From Bacillus sp. CGMCC 1.16541 (lineage in GTDB: Bacteria > Bacillota > Bacilli > Bacillales > Bacillaceae_H), in assembly GCF_003184905.1 (NCBI RefSeq), contig NZ_QFRU01000019.1, positions 1 to 64,000 on the forward strand: a stretch of DNA of 64,000 bases, read 5' to 3'. Below the pieces are notes generated by a model. That model was given only the letters and a program-made list of their open reading frames with translations. It was not told the origin of the DNA and did not search any database. The position numbers were made by a program, and so were the translations under genes. Of the stretch, positions 8,873 to 16,533 are shown in pieces; the stretch's first letter is position 1, and each line of letters begins with the position of its first letter.

Positions 8873-9022
8873 ACTCGTATTTCCCCCTTTAACAATTTTT
8901 AATCGTTAAACATGAATTTCTTTCGCCATATGGAATGTGAACTACCACGGGGGAAAGTTAGTCCAGAGAGGTCCTAACCCTTTAAGTAGCTACATAACCG
9001 AAAGGTATATAAGAAGTTCACG
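8873..9022 (-). promoter_or_regulatory. structured speD 5' leader, candidate riboswitch-like element
   Basis: The predicted transcript begins near 9022. Its first bases, GUGAACU (9015-9021), pair perfectly with AGUUCAC (8937-8943), closing an 85-base structured segment. Inside are GUUAG-CC-loop-GG-CUAAC (about 8958-8978) and CCUUU/AAAGG or ACC-UUUC-GGU pairings. UUUCCCCC (8949-8956) is perfectly complementary to GGGGGAAA (8880-8887), which is the speD ribosome binding site. A further 9-bp hairpin (8888-8896 with 8902-8910) abuts that site. It does not resemble the SAM-I core. Pairings are read directly; regulation of translation by a ligand such as SAM or spermidine is inference. Confidence 0.6.
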
Positions 9023-9028
9023 AAAAAT

Positions 9029-9057
9029 AGTATACTTTGTTTAAACTTATTTTGCAA
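9029..9057 (-). promoter_or_regulatory. speD sigma-A promoter
   Basis: The minus strand reads TTGCAA (9052-9057), 17 bases, TATACT (9029-9034). The predicted start is at about 9022, immediately before the 5' arm of the leader's closing stem. Confidence 0.75.
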
Positions 9058-9114
9058 TATATGTTTTTTGATTTTTTTTGCTAAAGTTTTTTTCAAAGTA
9101 ACCATCTATTTACT

Positions 9115-9278
9115 CTGTCCACAATGTGAAGTACTTATCCTATACACTTTGCAGCTCATCTCCACATATTTATTTTCTTACCCTAATCGTAGACGCTAAA
9201 ACAATTTGTTAATTTTTTCATGTGAATTAGAGTACTTCTTTAACACCATATTACTTTAAAATACGTACCTAATACACA
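9115..9278. promoter_or_regulatory. possible DnaA-box cluster between speD and gapB
   Basis: Six sequences resemble the DnaA box TTATNCACA: CTGTCCACA (9115-9123), TGTGAAGTA (9125-9133, reverse), CTATACACT (9140-9148), ATCTCCACA (9158-9166), TGTGAATTA (9221-9229, reverse) and TAATACACA (9270-9278). Two miss one informative base and four miss two. The gapB-speD interval is, as I recall, one of the DnaA-binding clusters mapped on the B. subtilis chromosome. The stretch 9058-9277 contains no gene. Individual matches are imperfect, so this is a candidate. Confidence 0.45.
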
Positions 9279-9320
9279 AAACATCCCTTGGCTACCATTT
9301 TTATAGCCAAGGGATGTTTT
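9278..9320. terminator. gapB terminator
   Basis: A 17-bp stem (9278-9294 with 9304-9320, AAAACATCCC...GGGATGTTTT) has a 9-base loop. It is close to the gapB stop and should separate gapB from speD. Confidence 0.92.
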
Positions 9321-9363
9321 AGAATACCTAAACTAGAACTCTTTTACGAACACTTTCTTTATC

Positions 9364-10395
9364 TTATCCAACCTTCATTTCACTTTTTTGAAACATTGCT
9401 GCAGCAATGTATTGAACTAAGTCTACTACACGTCTTGAATAACCCCACTCATTGTCGTACCACGCTAACACCTTAATTTTACGATCATCCATAACCATTG
9501 TCGATAAGCCGTCTATAATTGCTGAATGTGAATTTGTATTAAAATCGATAGACACTAAAGGATCCATTGTAAAATCAAGAATTCCTTTTAACGAACCTTG
9601 TGAAGCTTTTACAAACACTTCATTTACGTCATCGATTGTCACGTCTTTTTTTACATCGACTACTAAATCAACTAGGGATACATTTGGTGTTGGCACACGC
9701 AATGCCATTCCATGTAATTTCCCTTTTAAGTGAGGTAGTACTAAAGATAATGCTTTTGCTGCACCTGTCGTGGTTGGGATAATCGATTGTCCACAAGCAC
9801 GTGCACGTCGTAAATCCTTATGTGGGTTGTCAATATTCTTTTGATCATTTGTATAAGCATGAACGGTTGTCATTAAACCATTCTCAATTCCAAATGCTTC
9901 GTCTAGTACTTTTACAACTGGAGCTAAACAGTTTGTCGTACACGATGCATTCGAAATAATTTCATGCTCACACACATTAAAGTTTTGTTCGTTTACACCC
10001 ATGACAATTGTAATGTCTTCTTGTTTTCCAGGAGCGGTTAGCACAACTTTTTTCGCCCCAGCGTCTAAATGTAATTTTGCCTTGTCACGCGAATTGAATT
10101 TACCAGTTGCTTCTACAACAATATCAATCTGTAATTCCTTCCAAGGTAACAAGAGTGGATCTCTTGAATCGAGTAATTGAATTGTTTTTCCGTTCACAAT
10201 TAGTTTATCATCCCCTGTGATGACTTCCCCTTCAAACTTTCCGTGAATTGAATCATATTTAATAAGGTGTGCGAGCGTTTCTGCAGGATAGCTTGCATTA
10301 ATCGCTACAACCTCTAAATTATCTTCTTGAATTGCATTACGAAACACCATTCTTCCAATTCTCCCAAAACCATTAATCGCAATCTTTGCTCTCAT
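9364..10395 (-). CDS. gapB: NADP-dependent glyceraldehyde-3-phosphate dehydrogenase (gluconeogenic)
   Basis: This is the gluconeogenic GAPDH of bacilli, which runs mainly from 1,3-bisphosphoglycerate to glyceraldehyde-3-phosphate with NADPH. The 343-residue protein has the NAD(P)-binding start INGFGRIGR, the catalytic SNASCTTNC with Cys152, and the C-terminal WYDNEWGYS. The dinucleotide-selectivity position reads INASYPAET rather than the IND of glycolytic GapA, which with the speD neighbourhood identifies GapB. ATG at 10395 is 7 bases after AAGGGG; a TTG two codons earlier is less well placed. Two CcpN-type sites upstream predict repression during glycolysis. Confidence 0.95.
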   Translation of the reverse strand: MRAKIAINGFGRIGRMVFRNAIQEDNLEVVAINASYPAETLAHLIKYDSIHGKFEGEVITGDDKLIVNGKTIQLLDSRDPLLLPWKELQIDIVVEATGKFNSRDKAKLHLDAGAKKVVLTAPGKQEDITIVMGVNEQNFNVCEHEIISNASCTTNCLAPVVKVLDEAFGIENGLMTTVHAYTNDQKNIDNPHKDLRRARACGQSIIPTTTGAAKALSLVLPHLKGKLHGMALRVPTPNVSLVDLVVDVKKDVTIDDVNEVFVKASQGSLKGILDFTMDPLVSIDFNTNSHSAIIDGLSTMVMDDRKIKVLAWYDNEWGYSRRVVDLVQYIAAAMFQKSEMKVG

Positions 10396-10416
10396 GGTCA
10401 ATCCCCTTTCTTTATA

Positions 10417-10459
10417 TGTGTTATACTTATTGTTGTTTTATATTAATAAGTATAACATA
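10417..10459. promoter_or_regulatory. paired CcpN-type operators at gapB
   Basis: TGTGTTATACT (10417-10427, plus) and TATGTTATACT (10449-10459, minus) both fit the published CcpN consensus TRTGHYATAYW without mismatch, and they face each other as an inverted pair 21 bases apart. They cover the gapB upstream region. CcpN is the known repressor of gapB and pckA in B. subtilis under glycolytic conditions. The ccpN gene itself is not in this window. Confidence 0.8.
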
Positions 10460-10545
10460 TATAACTAAAAACGGAATAATGAAAACGCTTATTTTTCTAA
10501 TTTTATCTAAATTTTTGTAAACAAGTATGACAAATATATGAAGTG

Positions 10546-10588
10546 GTTAAAAAAATATGACATGACAGTAGCACTGTCATGTCATATT
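10546..10588 (-). terminator. coaE terminator
   Basis: A perfect 16-bp stem (10554-10569 with 10573-10588, AATATGACATGACAGT and its complement) has a 3-base loop and is followed on the minus strand by seven T. Confidence 0.94.
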
Positions 10589-10595
10589 TCCTACT

Positions 10596-11192
10596 TTATT
10601 TATTTAAATATGCGAGTGCACTAAGTAATTGCACTTTGGTTTCTTCAATTGACCCATTATTGTTGATGACACTATCTGCTAACGCTATTTTTTGAACAAG
10701 TGGCATTTGAGATTGAATACGAGACTTTGCTTCTTCTTCTGTAAGGCCGTTCCTTTTCATTAAGCGCGCTAACTGTACATCTTCATCGACATAAACCACA
10801 ATGACTCGATCTACTAAATGTGTTAAATCACTTTCAAATAATAATGGAATATCAAGTACGACGATTTCGTTTCCGTCTTGTAAAAACTGCTCTTTTTGAC
10901 GTAACATAGACTGCCTCACTGCTGGATGAACAATGGCGTTTAACTTCTCTCGCTCTTCCTTGTTTTGAAAAATAATGGCACCTAATTTTACTCGATCAAT
11001 CGAACGATCTTTTTGCAGAATTTCCTCACCAAATGTTTGCACGATTTGATGATAAGTATCCGTACCAACTTCTACAACTTCTTTTGCAATTTTATCTGCG
11101 TCCACAACAGGAATTTCTAGTTCCTCCATCATGTGAGCAACTGTACTTTTCCCGCTGGCAATTCCTCCTGTTAGACCAATTACAACCGCCAT
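10596..11192 (-). CDS. coaE: dephospho-CoA kinase
   Basis: Catalyses the last step of coenzyme A synthesis, phosphorylating the ribose 3' hydroxyl of dephospho-CoA. The 198-residue P-loop kinase has the nucleotide-binding [12 protein letters not shown] at residues 6-17, the [11 protein letters not shown] segment, and the [12 protein letters not shown]-like strand ([13 protein letters not shown]). ATG at 11192 follows GGAAGGAG. It lies downstream of ytaF and mutM in the polA-mutM-ytaF-coaE group found in bacilli and ends at a strong terminator. Very sure. Confidence 0.97.
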   Translation of the reverse strand: MAVVIGLTGGIASGKSTVAHMMEELEIPVVDADKIAKEVVEVGTDTYHQIVQTFGEEILQKDRSIDRVKLGAIIFQNKEEREKLNAIVHPAVRQSMLRQKEQFLQDGNEIVVLDIPLLFESDLTHLVDRVIVVYVDEDVQLARLMKRNGLTEEEAKSRIQSQMPLVQKIALADSVINNNGSIEETKVQLLSALAYLNK

Positions 11193-11219
11193 GTCGGTTC
11201 TCCTTCCATTTCATTCACA

Positions 11220-11855
11220 TTACCATTTCCAAATTCCTAATACGATTAATAAGATACCAGGTAAAAAAGAAAAAACTTTTACCCATTTTATCTTTGAAAA
11301 TACTTTTCCAGATTGAATACCTGCATACAAAAAGAACGAACTCATTAATGCAACAGCGATTGCTAAATAAAAAGGAGAGTACCCTAATAACGCTGCTCCA
11401 ATTCCAGCTCCAAATGCATCAAGTGATAAAGCAACTCCTAATACAAAAGCCTCAATTCCCGTAATAGATCCCGATTTATCAAAGTCTGCTACGGTAGGCT
11501 TTTTCAAAATATTAATAACCACACCAAACGACTTAATTTCTAATTTAAATAATACTTTTTCTTCTTGGTTATTCGTTGCTAAATCAGACGAGCGAAAAAA
11601 TTGATACAAAATCCACATGCCTAATAAAACAAGAATAGAGCCTCCTATTCTCTCCATAATCTCCGCAGAGAAAAAAGAAGCAATCAATTTGCCAAGCATC
11701 ATAGAAGCCATTAAAGAGATTGCCGAGCAACCCGCAATAATGACAATTGATTTTAAAGGGATAACCATTTTTCGAAGCCCGTATGTTAAGCCTACACTAA
11801 AGCTATCGAGACTAACTGCAAAGGCTAATATAAGTAAAGAAAGCGTAACAGTCAT
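11220..11855 (-). CDS. ytaF: sporulation-associated membrane protein YtaF
   Basis: This is a 211-residue integral membrane protein of the YtaF family, related to the MntP/manganese-exporter fold, with about six predicted spans. Two related motifs, LAFAVSLDSFSVGLTYGLRK near residue 10 and LGVALSLDAFGAGIGAALLG near residue 140, are the internal repeat typical of this fold and carry conserved Asp residues within the membrane. The family is listed as sporulation-associated; the transported substrate is not known. ATG follows AAGGAG. It lies 27 bases before coaE and belongs to the polA-mutM-ytaF-coaE group. Confidence 0.9.
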   Translation of the reverse strand: MTVTLSLLILAFAVSLDSFSVGLTYGLRKMVIPLKSIVIIAGCSAISLMASMMLGKLIASFFSAEIMERIGGSILVLLGMWILYQFFRSSDLATNNQEEKVLFKLEIKSFGVVINILKKPTVADFDKSGSITGIEAFVLGVALSLDAFGAGIGAALLGYSPFYLAIAVALMSSFFLYAGIQSGKVFSKIKWVKVFSFLPGILLIVLGIWKW

Positions 11856-12006
11856 TTCACGGCTCCTTCCATCTATTTCTAGAATAGTATATGGAAAGAG
11901 CCTATCCAGTGTGTTATCCGCCTATATATCTATCTACGCGCCTATCTCTGTTAGAGCAGTGAGGTGATTAGGAGCGATGTATCCTTTAGACAGCCTTCTA
12001 CTACAT

Positions 12007-12840
12007 TTATAAAGGAGATGGTTGACAAACAGGACATGTGTGAGTGCCTCGTCCACCTACCACACTTTTTTTAATGGGAGTGCCACAACGCTTACAAGGT
12101 TCACCCTTTTTGCCGTAAACGTATAAACGTAACTGAAACATCCCAATTTGACCTTGTGTGTTCACGTAAGAACGAACGGTACTTCCACCTTGCTCCACTG
12201 CTTCGCTTAGAGTTGCAATGACTTCTTCACGCACACGCTCAATTTCTACCTTCGTTAACGTGGCAGCAATTCGCTCAGGGTGTATACCTGCTCGAAATAA
12301 CGCTTCGTCGACATAAATGTTTCCAAGTCCAACAACTACCGTTTGATCCAATAACGCTGGTTTAATTTTACGATTTGTTTTTTTAAGTTTACTTTCTAGA
12401 AACTCTGAGGTAAACGTATCTGAAAAAGGCTCAGGTCCTAACGTGACAAGCGGAGCATGCAACTCCTCTTGTCCTTTTTTAAATAAATGCATCGTTCCAA
12501 ACTTGCGTACATCTTTATAACGTAATTCGGTTCCATCTGTAAACTCGAAGAATACATGCGTATGCTTATCAGATGGCTCTGCTTTCTCATAAAGACCATA
12601 TTTACCTTCCATGCGCAAATGCGAAACAAGCACATAATCATCTAACATAAACTTTAGAAACTTGCCTCTGCGTGACACATCTTGGATGACTTGTCCTTTT
12701 AATGCATCTTTAAATTGATGAACATCATCAGGCTGTTTAATCATTTTAGGCCAAAGCACTTCTACACCTTTAATCACTTTGCCTTTTACAAGCTCAATTA
12801 ACGTACGTCTGACTGTTTCCACTTCTGGTAATTCTGGCAC
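12007..12840 (-). CDS. mutM: formamidopyrimidine-DNA glycosylase (MutM/Fpg)
   Basis: Base-excision repair enzyme that removes 8-oxoguanine and cleaves the strand. The product has the catalytic N-terminus PELPEVETVRR (Pro2 nucleophile after Met removal, Glu3), the helix-two-turn-helix with LGNIYVDEALFRAGIHP, and a C-terminal zinc finger CKRC-x16-CPVC. The 277-residue length is typical. The start codon is GTG at 12840, 18 bases after the polA stop, with AAGGAC somewhat far upstream, so translation coupling to polA is possible. The pairing of mutM with polA is conserved in bacilli. Confidence 0.97.
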   Translation of the reverse strand: MPELPEVETVRRTLIELVKGKVIKGVEVLWPKMIKQPDDVHQFKDALKGQVIQDVSRRGKFLKFMLDDYVLVSHLRMEGKYGLYEKAEPSDKHTHVFFEFTDGTELRYKDVRKFGTMHLFKKGQEELHAPLVTLGPEPFSDTFTSEFLESKLKKTNRKIKPALLDQTVVVGLGNIYVDEALFRAGIHPERIAATLTKVEIERVREEVIATLSEAVEQGGSTVRSYVNTQGQIGMFQLRLYVYGKKGEPCKRCGTPIKKSVVGGRGTHTCPVCQPSPL

Positions 12841-12858
12841 TATTTCTCACGTCCTTTA

Positions 12859-15489
12859 TTACTTTGCATCAAACCATGTATCGCCATATGAGTAATCTAC
12901 TTTAAGTGGAACTTTTAACTCAAGCGCTTCTTCCATCACTTCTGGTACTAACTTCGTTAATACTTCAACCTCATCTCTAGGCGCTTCAAAAATCAATTCA
13001 TCGTGAACTTGAAGCAACAATTTAGATTGTAACCCTTCTTCTTTGAGTCGATCAGCCATACGAATCATCGCTTTTTTTATAATGTCAGCAGCGGTACCTT
13101 GGATTGGTGTATTCATCGCTGTACGCTCTGCAAAACTTCTTAGATTGAAGTTACGGCTCGTAATCTCTGGTAAGTATCTTCTTCGTTGCAGCAACGTTGT
13201 CACGTACCCTTTTTCTTTTGCATCGCGAATAATGTCATCCATGTATTCTTTTACACCTGGGAAGCTTTCGAGGTAACGCTCAATAAATTGACCTGCCTCT
13301 TTCCGTGTAATTCCTAGACTTTGTGAAAGACCATAGTCACTAATGCCATAGACAATCCCAAAGTTAACAGCTTTTGCTTGACGACGCATATTCGACGTTA
13401 CTGCGTCTTTTTCCACATGAAACACATCCATAGCTGTTTTCGTATGAATATCTAAATCATTTTGAAACGCATCAATTAATTTTTCATCGTTTGCAATATG
13501 AGCAAGTACACGCAATTCGATTTGTGAATAGTCCGCCGCAAAGATTACCCAATCTTTTTGTGATGGAACGAAAGCTTGACGAATTTTCTTACCTTCTTCT
13601 AAACGAATAGGAATGTTTTGAAGGTTTGGGTCAGTTGAACTTAAACGCCCTGTTTGCGTCAATGTTTGCGTAAATCGAGTGTGTACTTTATCCGTTTCTT
13701 CATATACGACCTTTTTTAGCCCTTCAATATAAGTAGACTGCAATTTCCCCAGTTGACGATAATGTAAAATTTCAGGGATAATTTCATGCTTGTCCGCTAA
13801 TTGTTCTAGCACATCTGCGGATGTAGAATATCCTGTTTTTGTTTTCTTAATGACAGGCAAATCGAGCGTTTCAAACAACACAACTCCTAGTTGTTTTGGA
13901 GAGTTAATATTAAACGACTCACCTGCTAACTTATAAATTTTCTGCTCAATTTCTTCTAACCGCTTTCCAATCTCCGTTCCCATGTTATTTAAACGATCCA
14001 TATCAATCTTTACACCTTGATACTCCATCTCACCTAATACAAGAGAAAGTGGCATTTCAAGATCTTCAAACAGCTTGTACTGTTCATTTTCCTTCAACTC
14101 ATCTGTTAACTGATTTTCTAGATGATAAGCCGCAAGCGCTTTTCGAACAACATGTTCTGCTAAAACTTCTTGTTCAGGTACTTTTCGCTTTGCTCCTTTG
14201 CCGTATACCGTTTCATCTGATTGAACTTGTAAATAGCCTTTTTGCTTCGCGATTGTAGCTAAATCATCATTTGCATCAGAAGGATTGATGATGTATGAAG
14301 CAATCATCACATCATGATAAACACCTTGTAAATCAATTCCTTTCCACTTTAAAGCAACCGATGACTTCTTTGCGTTAAACACTACTTTTTTCATTTGTGC
14401 ATCGTTCAGCCACGAAACAAACACGTCTGATTGTAAGCCTACTTCAGCCGAAAGAAAGTATTTGCCCGCTTCATTTACAACACCAAATCCAATGATATCA
14501 GCATGATGGTAGTTCTCATCAAAAAGTTCAACAATAAGCGCAGAGTTTGTTGTTAACATCTTTTCAGTGACATCTGTTACAATTTCATAACCCATCTCCT
14601 CAAACTCTTCTTTTGTTTCTTCCGCTTCGTATCCTAACTTATCTAAAAGAGAGTTAAACCCTAACTCTTTAAAAAGCTTTGCTATCTTCTCTCCATCGTG
14701 CCCCTCATAATGTACATCATTAACTGTTACTTCAATTGGTGCTTCTCTAAAGATGGTGGCTAACTTTTTACTCATAACGGCGAGCTCTTTGTTGTCTTCA
14801 AGCTTTTCTTTTAACTTCTTCCCGCTCACTTGGTCAATTGATTCTAGTAACTGCTCAACCGTATGATGCTCTTTTAATAGCTTTAATGCTGTTTTTTCTC
14901 CCACACCCGGTACGCCTGGAATATTATCAGAACTATCTCCCATTAACCCTTTCATGTCGACAATTTGCGCTGGGGTGATGCCGTACTTCTCATCGATGAA
15001 CGCAGGTGTGTAAGAATCTACTTCTGTAATTCCTTTTCTTGTGATATCTACGGTTACTCGCTCTGAAACAAGCTGAAGCAAGTCTTTATCTCCTGAAATG
15101 ACTTTTACATCAAATCCTTCTCGTTCTGCTTGTGCAGAAAGTGTTCCGATAATATCATCTGCTTCGTAATTCTCTAATTCATATCGCTTAATATTATAAG
15201 CGTCTAAAAGCTCCCTAATAAATGGAAATTGTTCCGAAAGCTCAGGCGGTGTTTTCTGTCTTCCACCTTTGTATTCTTTAAATGTCTCATGACGAAATGT
15301 TGTTTTGCCTGCATCAAAAGCGACAAGCAGATGAGATGGCTTTTCCTCTTCTAATATCCGCATCAACATCATCGTAAAACCATAAACCGCATTTGTATGT
15401 ATTCCTTTATCATTGTTTAATAATGGCAACGCAAAAAAAGCACGATATGCAATGCTGTTTCCATCAATTAACACCAATTTTTTTGTCAT
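12859..15489 (-). CDS. polA: DNA polymerase I
   Basis: Repair and Okazaki-fragment polymerase, 876 residues from ATG 15489 (MTKKLVLIDGNSIAYRAFFALP), 7 bases after GAGGAGG. The N-terminal 5' nuclease spans about residues 1-300 with a helix-hairpin-helix PGVGEKTALKLL. The polymerase domain has motif A DYSQIELRVLAHIA, motif B RRQAKAVNFGIVYG and motif C QVHDELIFE. Between them (about 300-470) the 3'-5' exonuclease domain is degenerate: the first exonuclease motif DTET of the E. coli enzyme reads VELF here, so proofreading is probably absent, as in other Bacillus Pol I. It heads the group polA-mutM-ytaF-coaE. Confidence 0.98.
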   Translation of the reverse strand: MTKKLVLIDGNSIAYRAFFALPLLNNDKGIHTNAVYGFTMMLMRILEEEKPSHLLVAFDAGKTTFRHETFKEYKGGRQKTPPELSEQFPFIRELLDAYNIKRYELENYEADDIIGTLSAQAEREGFDVKVISGDKDLLQLVSERVTVDITRKGITEVDSYTPAFIDEKYGITPAQIVDMKGLMGDSSDNIPGVPGVGEKTALKLLKEHHTVEQLLESIDQVSGKKLKEKLEDNKELAVMSKKLATIFREAPIEVTVNDVHYEGHDGEKIAKLFKELGFNSLLDKLGYEAEETKEEFEEMGYEIVTDVTEKMLTTNSALIVELFDENYHHADIIGFGVVNEAGKYFLSAEVGLQSDVFVSWLNDAQMKKVVFNAKKSSVALKWKGIDLQGVYHDVMIASYIINPSDANDDLATIAKQKGYLQVQSDETVYGKGAKRKVPEQEVLAEHVVRKALAAYHLENQLTDELKENEQYKLFEDLEMPLSLVLGEMEYQGVKIDMDRLNNMGTEIGKRLEEIEQKIYKLAGESFNINSPKQLGVVLFETLDLPVIKKTKTGYSTSADVLEQLADKHEIIPEILHYRQLGKLQSTYIEGLKKVVYEETDKVHTRFTQTLTQTGRLSSTDPNLQNIPIRLEEGKKIRQAFVPSQKDWVIFAADYSQIELRVLAHIANDEKLIDAFQNDLDIHTKTAMDVFHVEKDAVTSNMRRQAKAVNFGIVYGISDYGLSQSLGITRKEAGQFIERYLESFPGVKEYMDDIIRDAKEKGYVTTLLQRRRYLPEITSRNFNLRSFAERTAMNTPIQGTAADIIKKAMIRMADRLKEEGLQSKLLLQVHDELIFEAPRDEVEVLTKLVPEVMEEALELKVPLKVDYSYGDTWFDAK

Positions 15490-15563
15490 GTGTGATCCTC
15501 CTCTTCTTTTCTCGCTTACTCTTTCTTTCATCTTTCCTTTATTCTAGCAAAAGTTGGAGCAGA

Positions 15564-15592
15564 AGAAAAAGCTAAGCCTCATGGCTTAGCTT
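15564..15592. terminator. terminator after hflC
   Basis: AAGCTAAGCC (15569-15578) pairs with GGCTTAGCTT (15583-15592), and T-rich sequence flanks both sides. It separates hflC from polA. Confidence 0.85.
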
Positions 15593-15597
15593 CTTTT

Positions 15598-16533
15598 CTA
15601 ATTAGTATAACCCATTAAGATACGTGCATACGGTGAATCTGCTGGTAAAACAATGACACTTTTATCATCAATCGTTTTAATATAAGATCGTAATGTGCGG
15701 TGAAGCTCGTAGAACTGAGGGTCTTGCGAGTAAGCTGCATTATAAATCTTTCCTGCTTCTGTCTCACCTTGTCCTCGGATTCCTTCAGCTTCCGCTTGTG
15801 CCTTCGATAGCATCTCTTTTACTTCACGGTCTGTTTGTGCGATAATACGGTTTTTATCTGCATCACCCATTGATAAATATTCTTGCGCTTTTGTTTCACG
15901 TTCTGAAATCATACGAGTATATACAGACTGTTCGTTCTCTGCTGGTAAATCGGTCCGCTTCATTCTGACATCTGTGACAACAATTCCGTAGTTACTGTCT
16001 TTTAATAGGGTATTGACTTGCTCTGTCACTTTATCATTTAAGCTTCCGCGGCCTGAATTTTCATCGTTAATAATTTCATCATAATTTAAACGCCCAAGCT
16101 CTGAACGAACAACTGAGAACACAAACTCTCCCATTTTCGTTTCAGCATTTACGACAGAGCGAGCATTTGCAATGAGCTTTTTAGGGTCTTCGATTCTCCA
16201 AACTGTGTAATTATCAATAATCATTCGCTTTTTATCTTTCGTATTAATCTCCGCTTCTTGCACATCATACGTCATCTGATATTTTGGTAATGATGTGACC
16301 GATTGAATGAAAGGGATTTTCATATTTAAGCCTGGTTCAGATACGATACGAACGACTTCACCAAACTGTCTGACTACTTTATATTCATTTTCTTTTACAA
16401 CAAACACATTACTAAGCAAGAAAAGAAGAAGTGCTAGAATTAGAACAAATGTGATACCACCCTTTACATACTTACCCACAGTTAACTTATTTTTCTTTTG
16501 TTCATTTAAATCAATAATATTTTGATCACTCAC
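15598..16533 (-). CDS. hflC: HflC, SPFH-domain modulator of FtsH
   Basis: HflC pairs with HflK in a membrane complex that modulates the FtsH protease. The product has one N-terminal span (GGITFVLILALLLFLLSNVFVV) and a long SPFH/band-7 domain with VKENEYKVVRQFGEVVRI, then the charged helical region KAQAEAEGIRGQGETEAGKIY typical of HflC. I place the start at GTG 16533 (VSDQNIIDLNE, 311 residues), 8 bases after AAAGGAAG and overlapping the hflK stop by 8 bases; in-frame upstream codons lack a ribosome site. B. subtilis, as far as I know, has no hflKC. Confidence 0.92.
   Translation of the reverse strand: MSDQNIIDLNEQKKNKLTVGKYVKGGITFVLILALLLFLLSNVFVVKENEYKVVRQFGEVVRIVSEPGLNMKIPFIQSVTSLPKYQMTYDVQEAEINTKDKKRMIIDNYTVWRIEDPKKLIANARSVVNAETKMGEFVFSVVRSELGRLNYDEIINDENSGRGSLNDKVTEQVNTLLKDSNYGIVVTDVRMKRTDLPAENEQSVYTRMISERETKAQEYLSMGDADKNRIIAQTDREVKEMLSKAQAEAEGIRGQGETEAGKIYNAAYSQDPQFYELHRTLRSYIKTIDDKSVIVLPADSPYARILMGYTN

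Noticed and set aside
8873-9022. SAM-I or SAM-III riboswitch in front of speD
   Set aside because: I looked for the SAM-I core (AGAGGUGGAGGGACUGGCC-like and GCAACC) and the SMK core and found neither, so I report an unassigned structure instead.
12438-12641. Minus-strand ORF of 67 codons inside mutM in another frame
   Set aside because: Fully contained in the mutM frame, which has complete catalytic and zinc-finger motifs.
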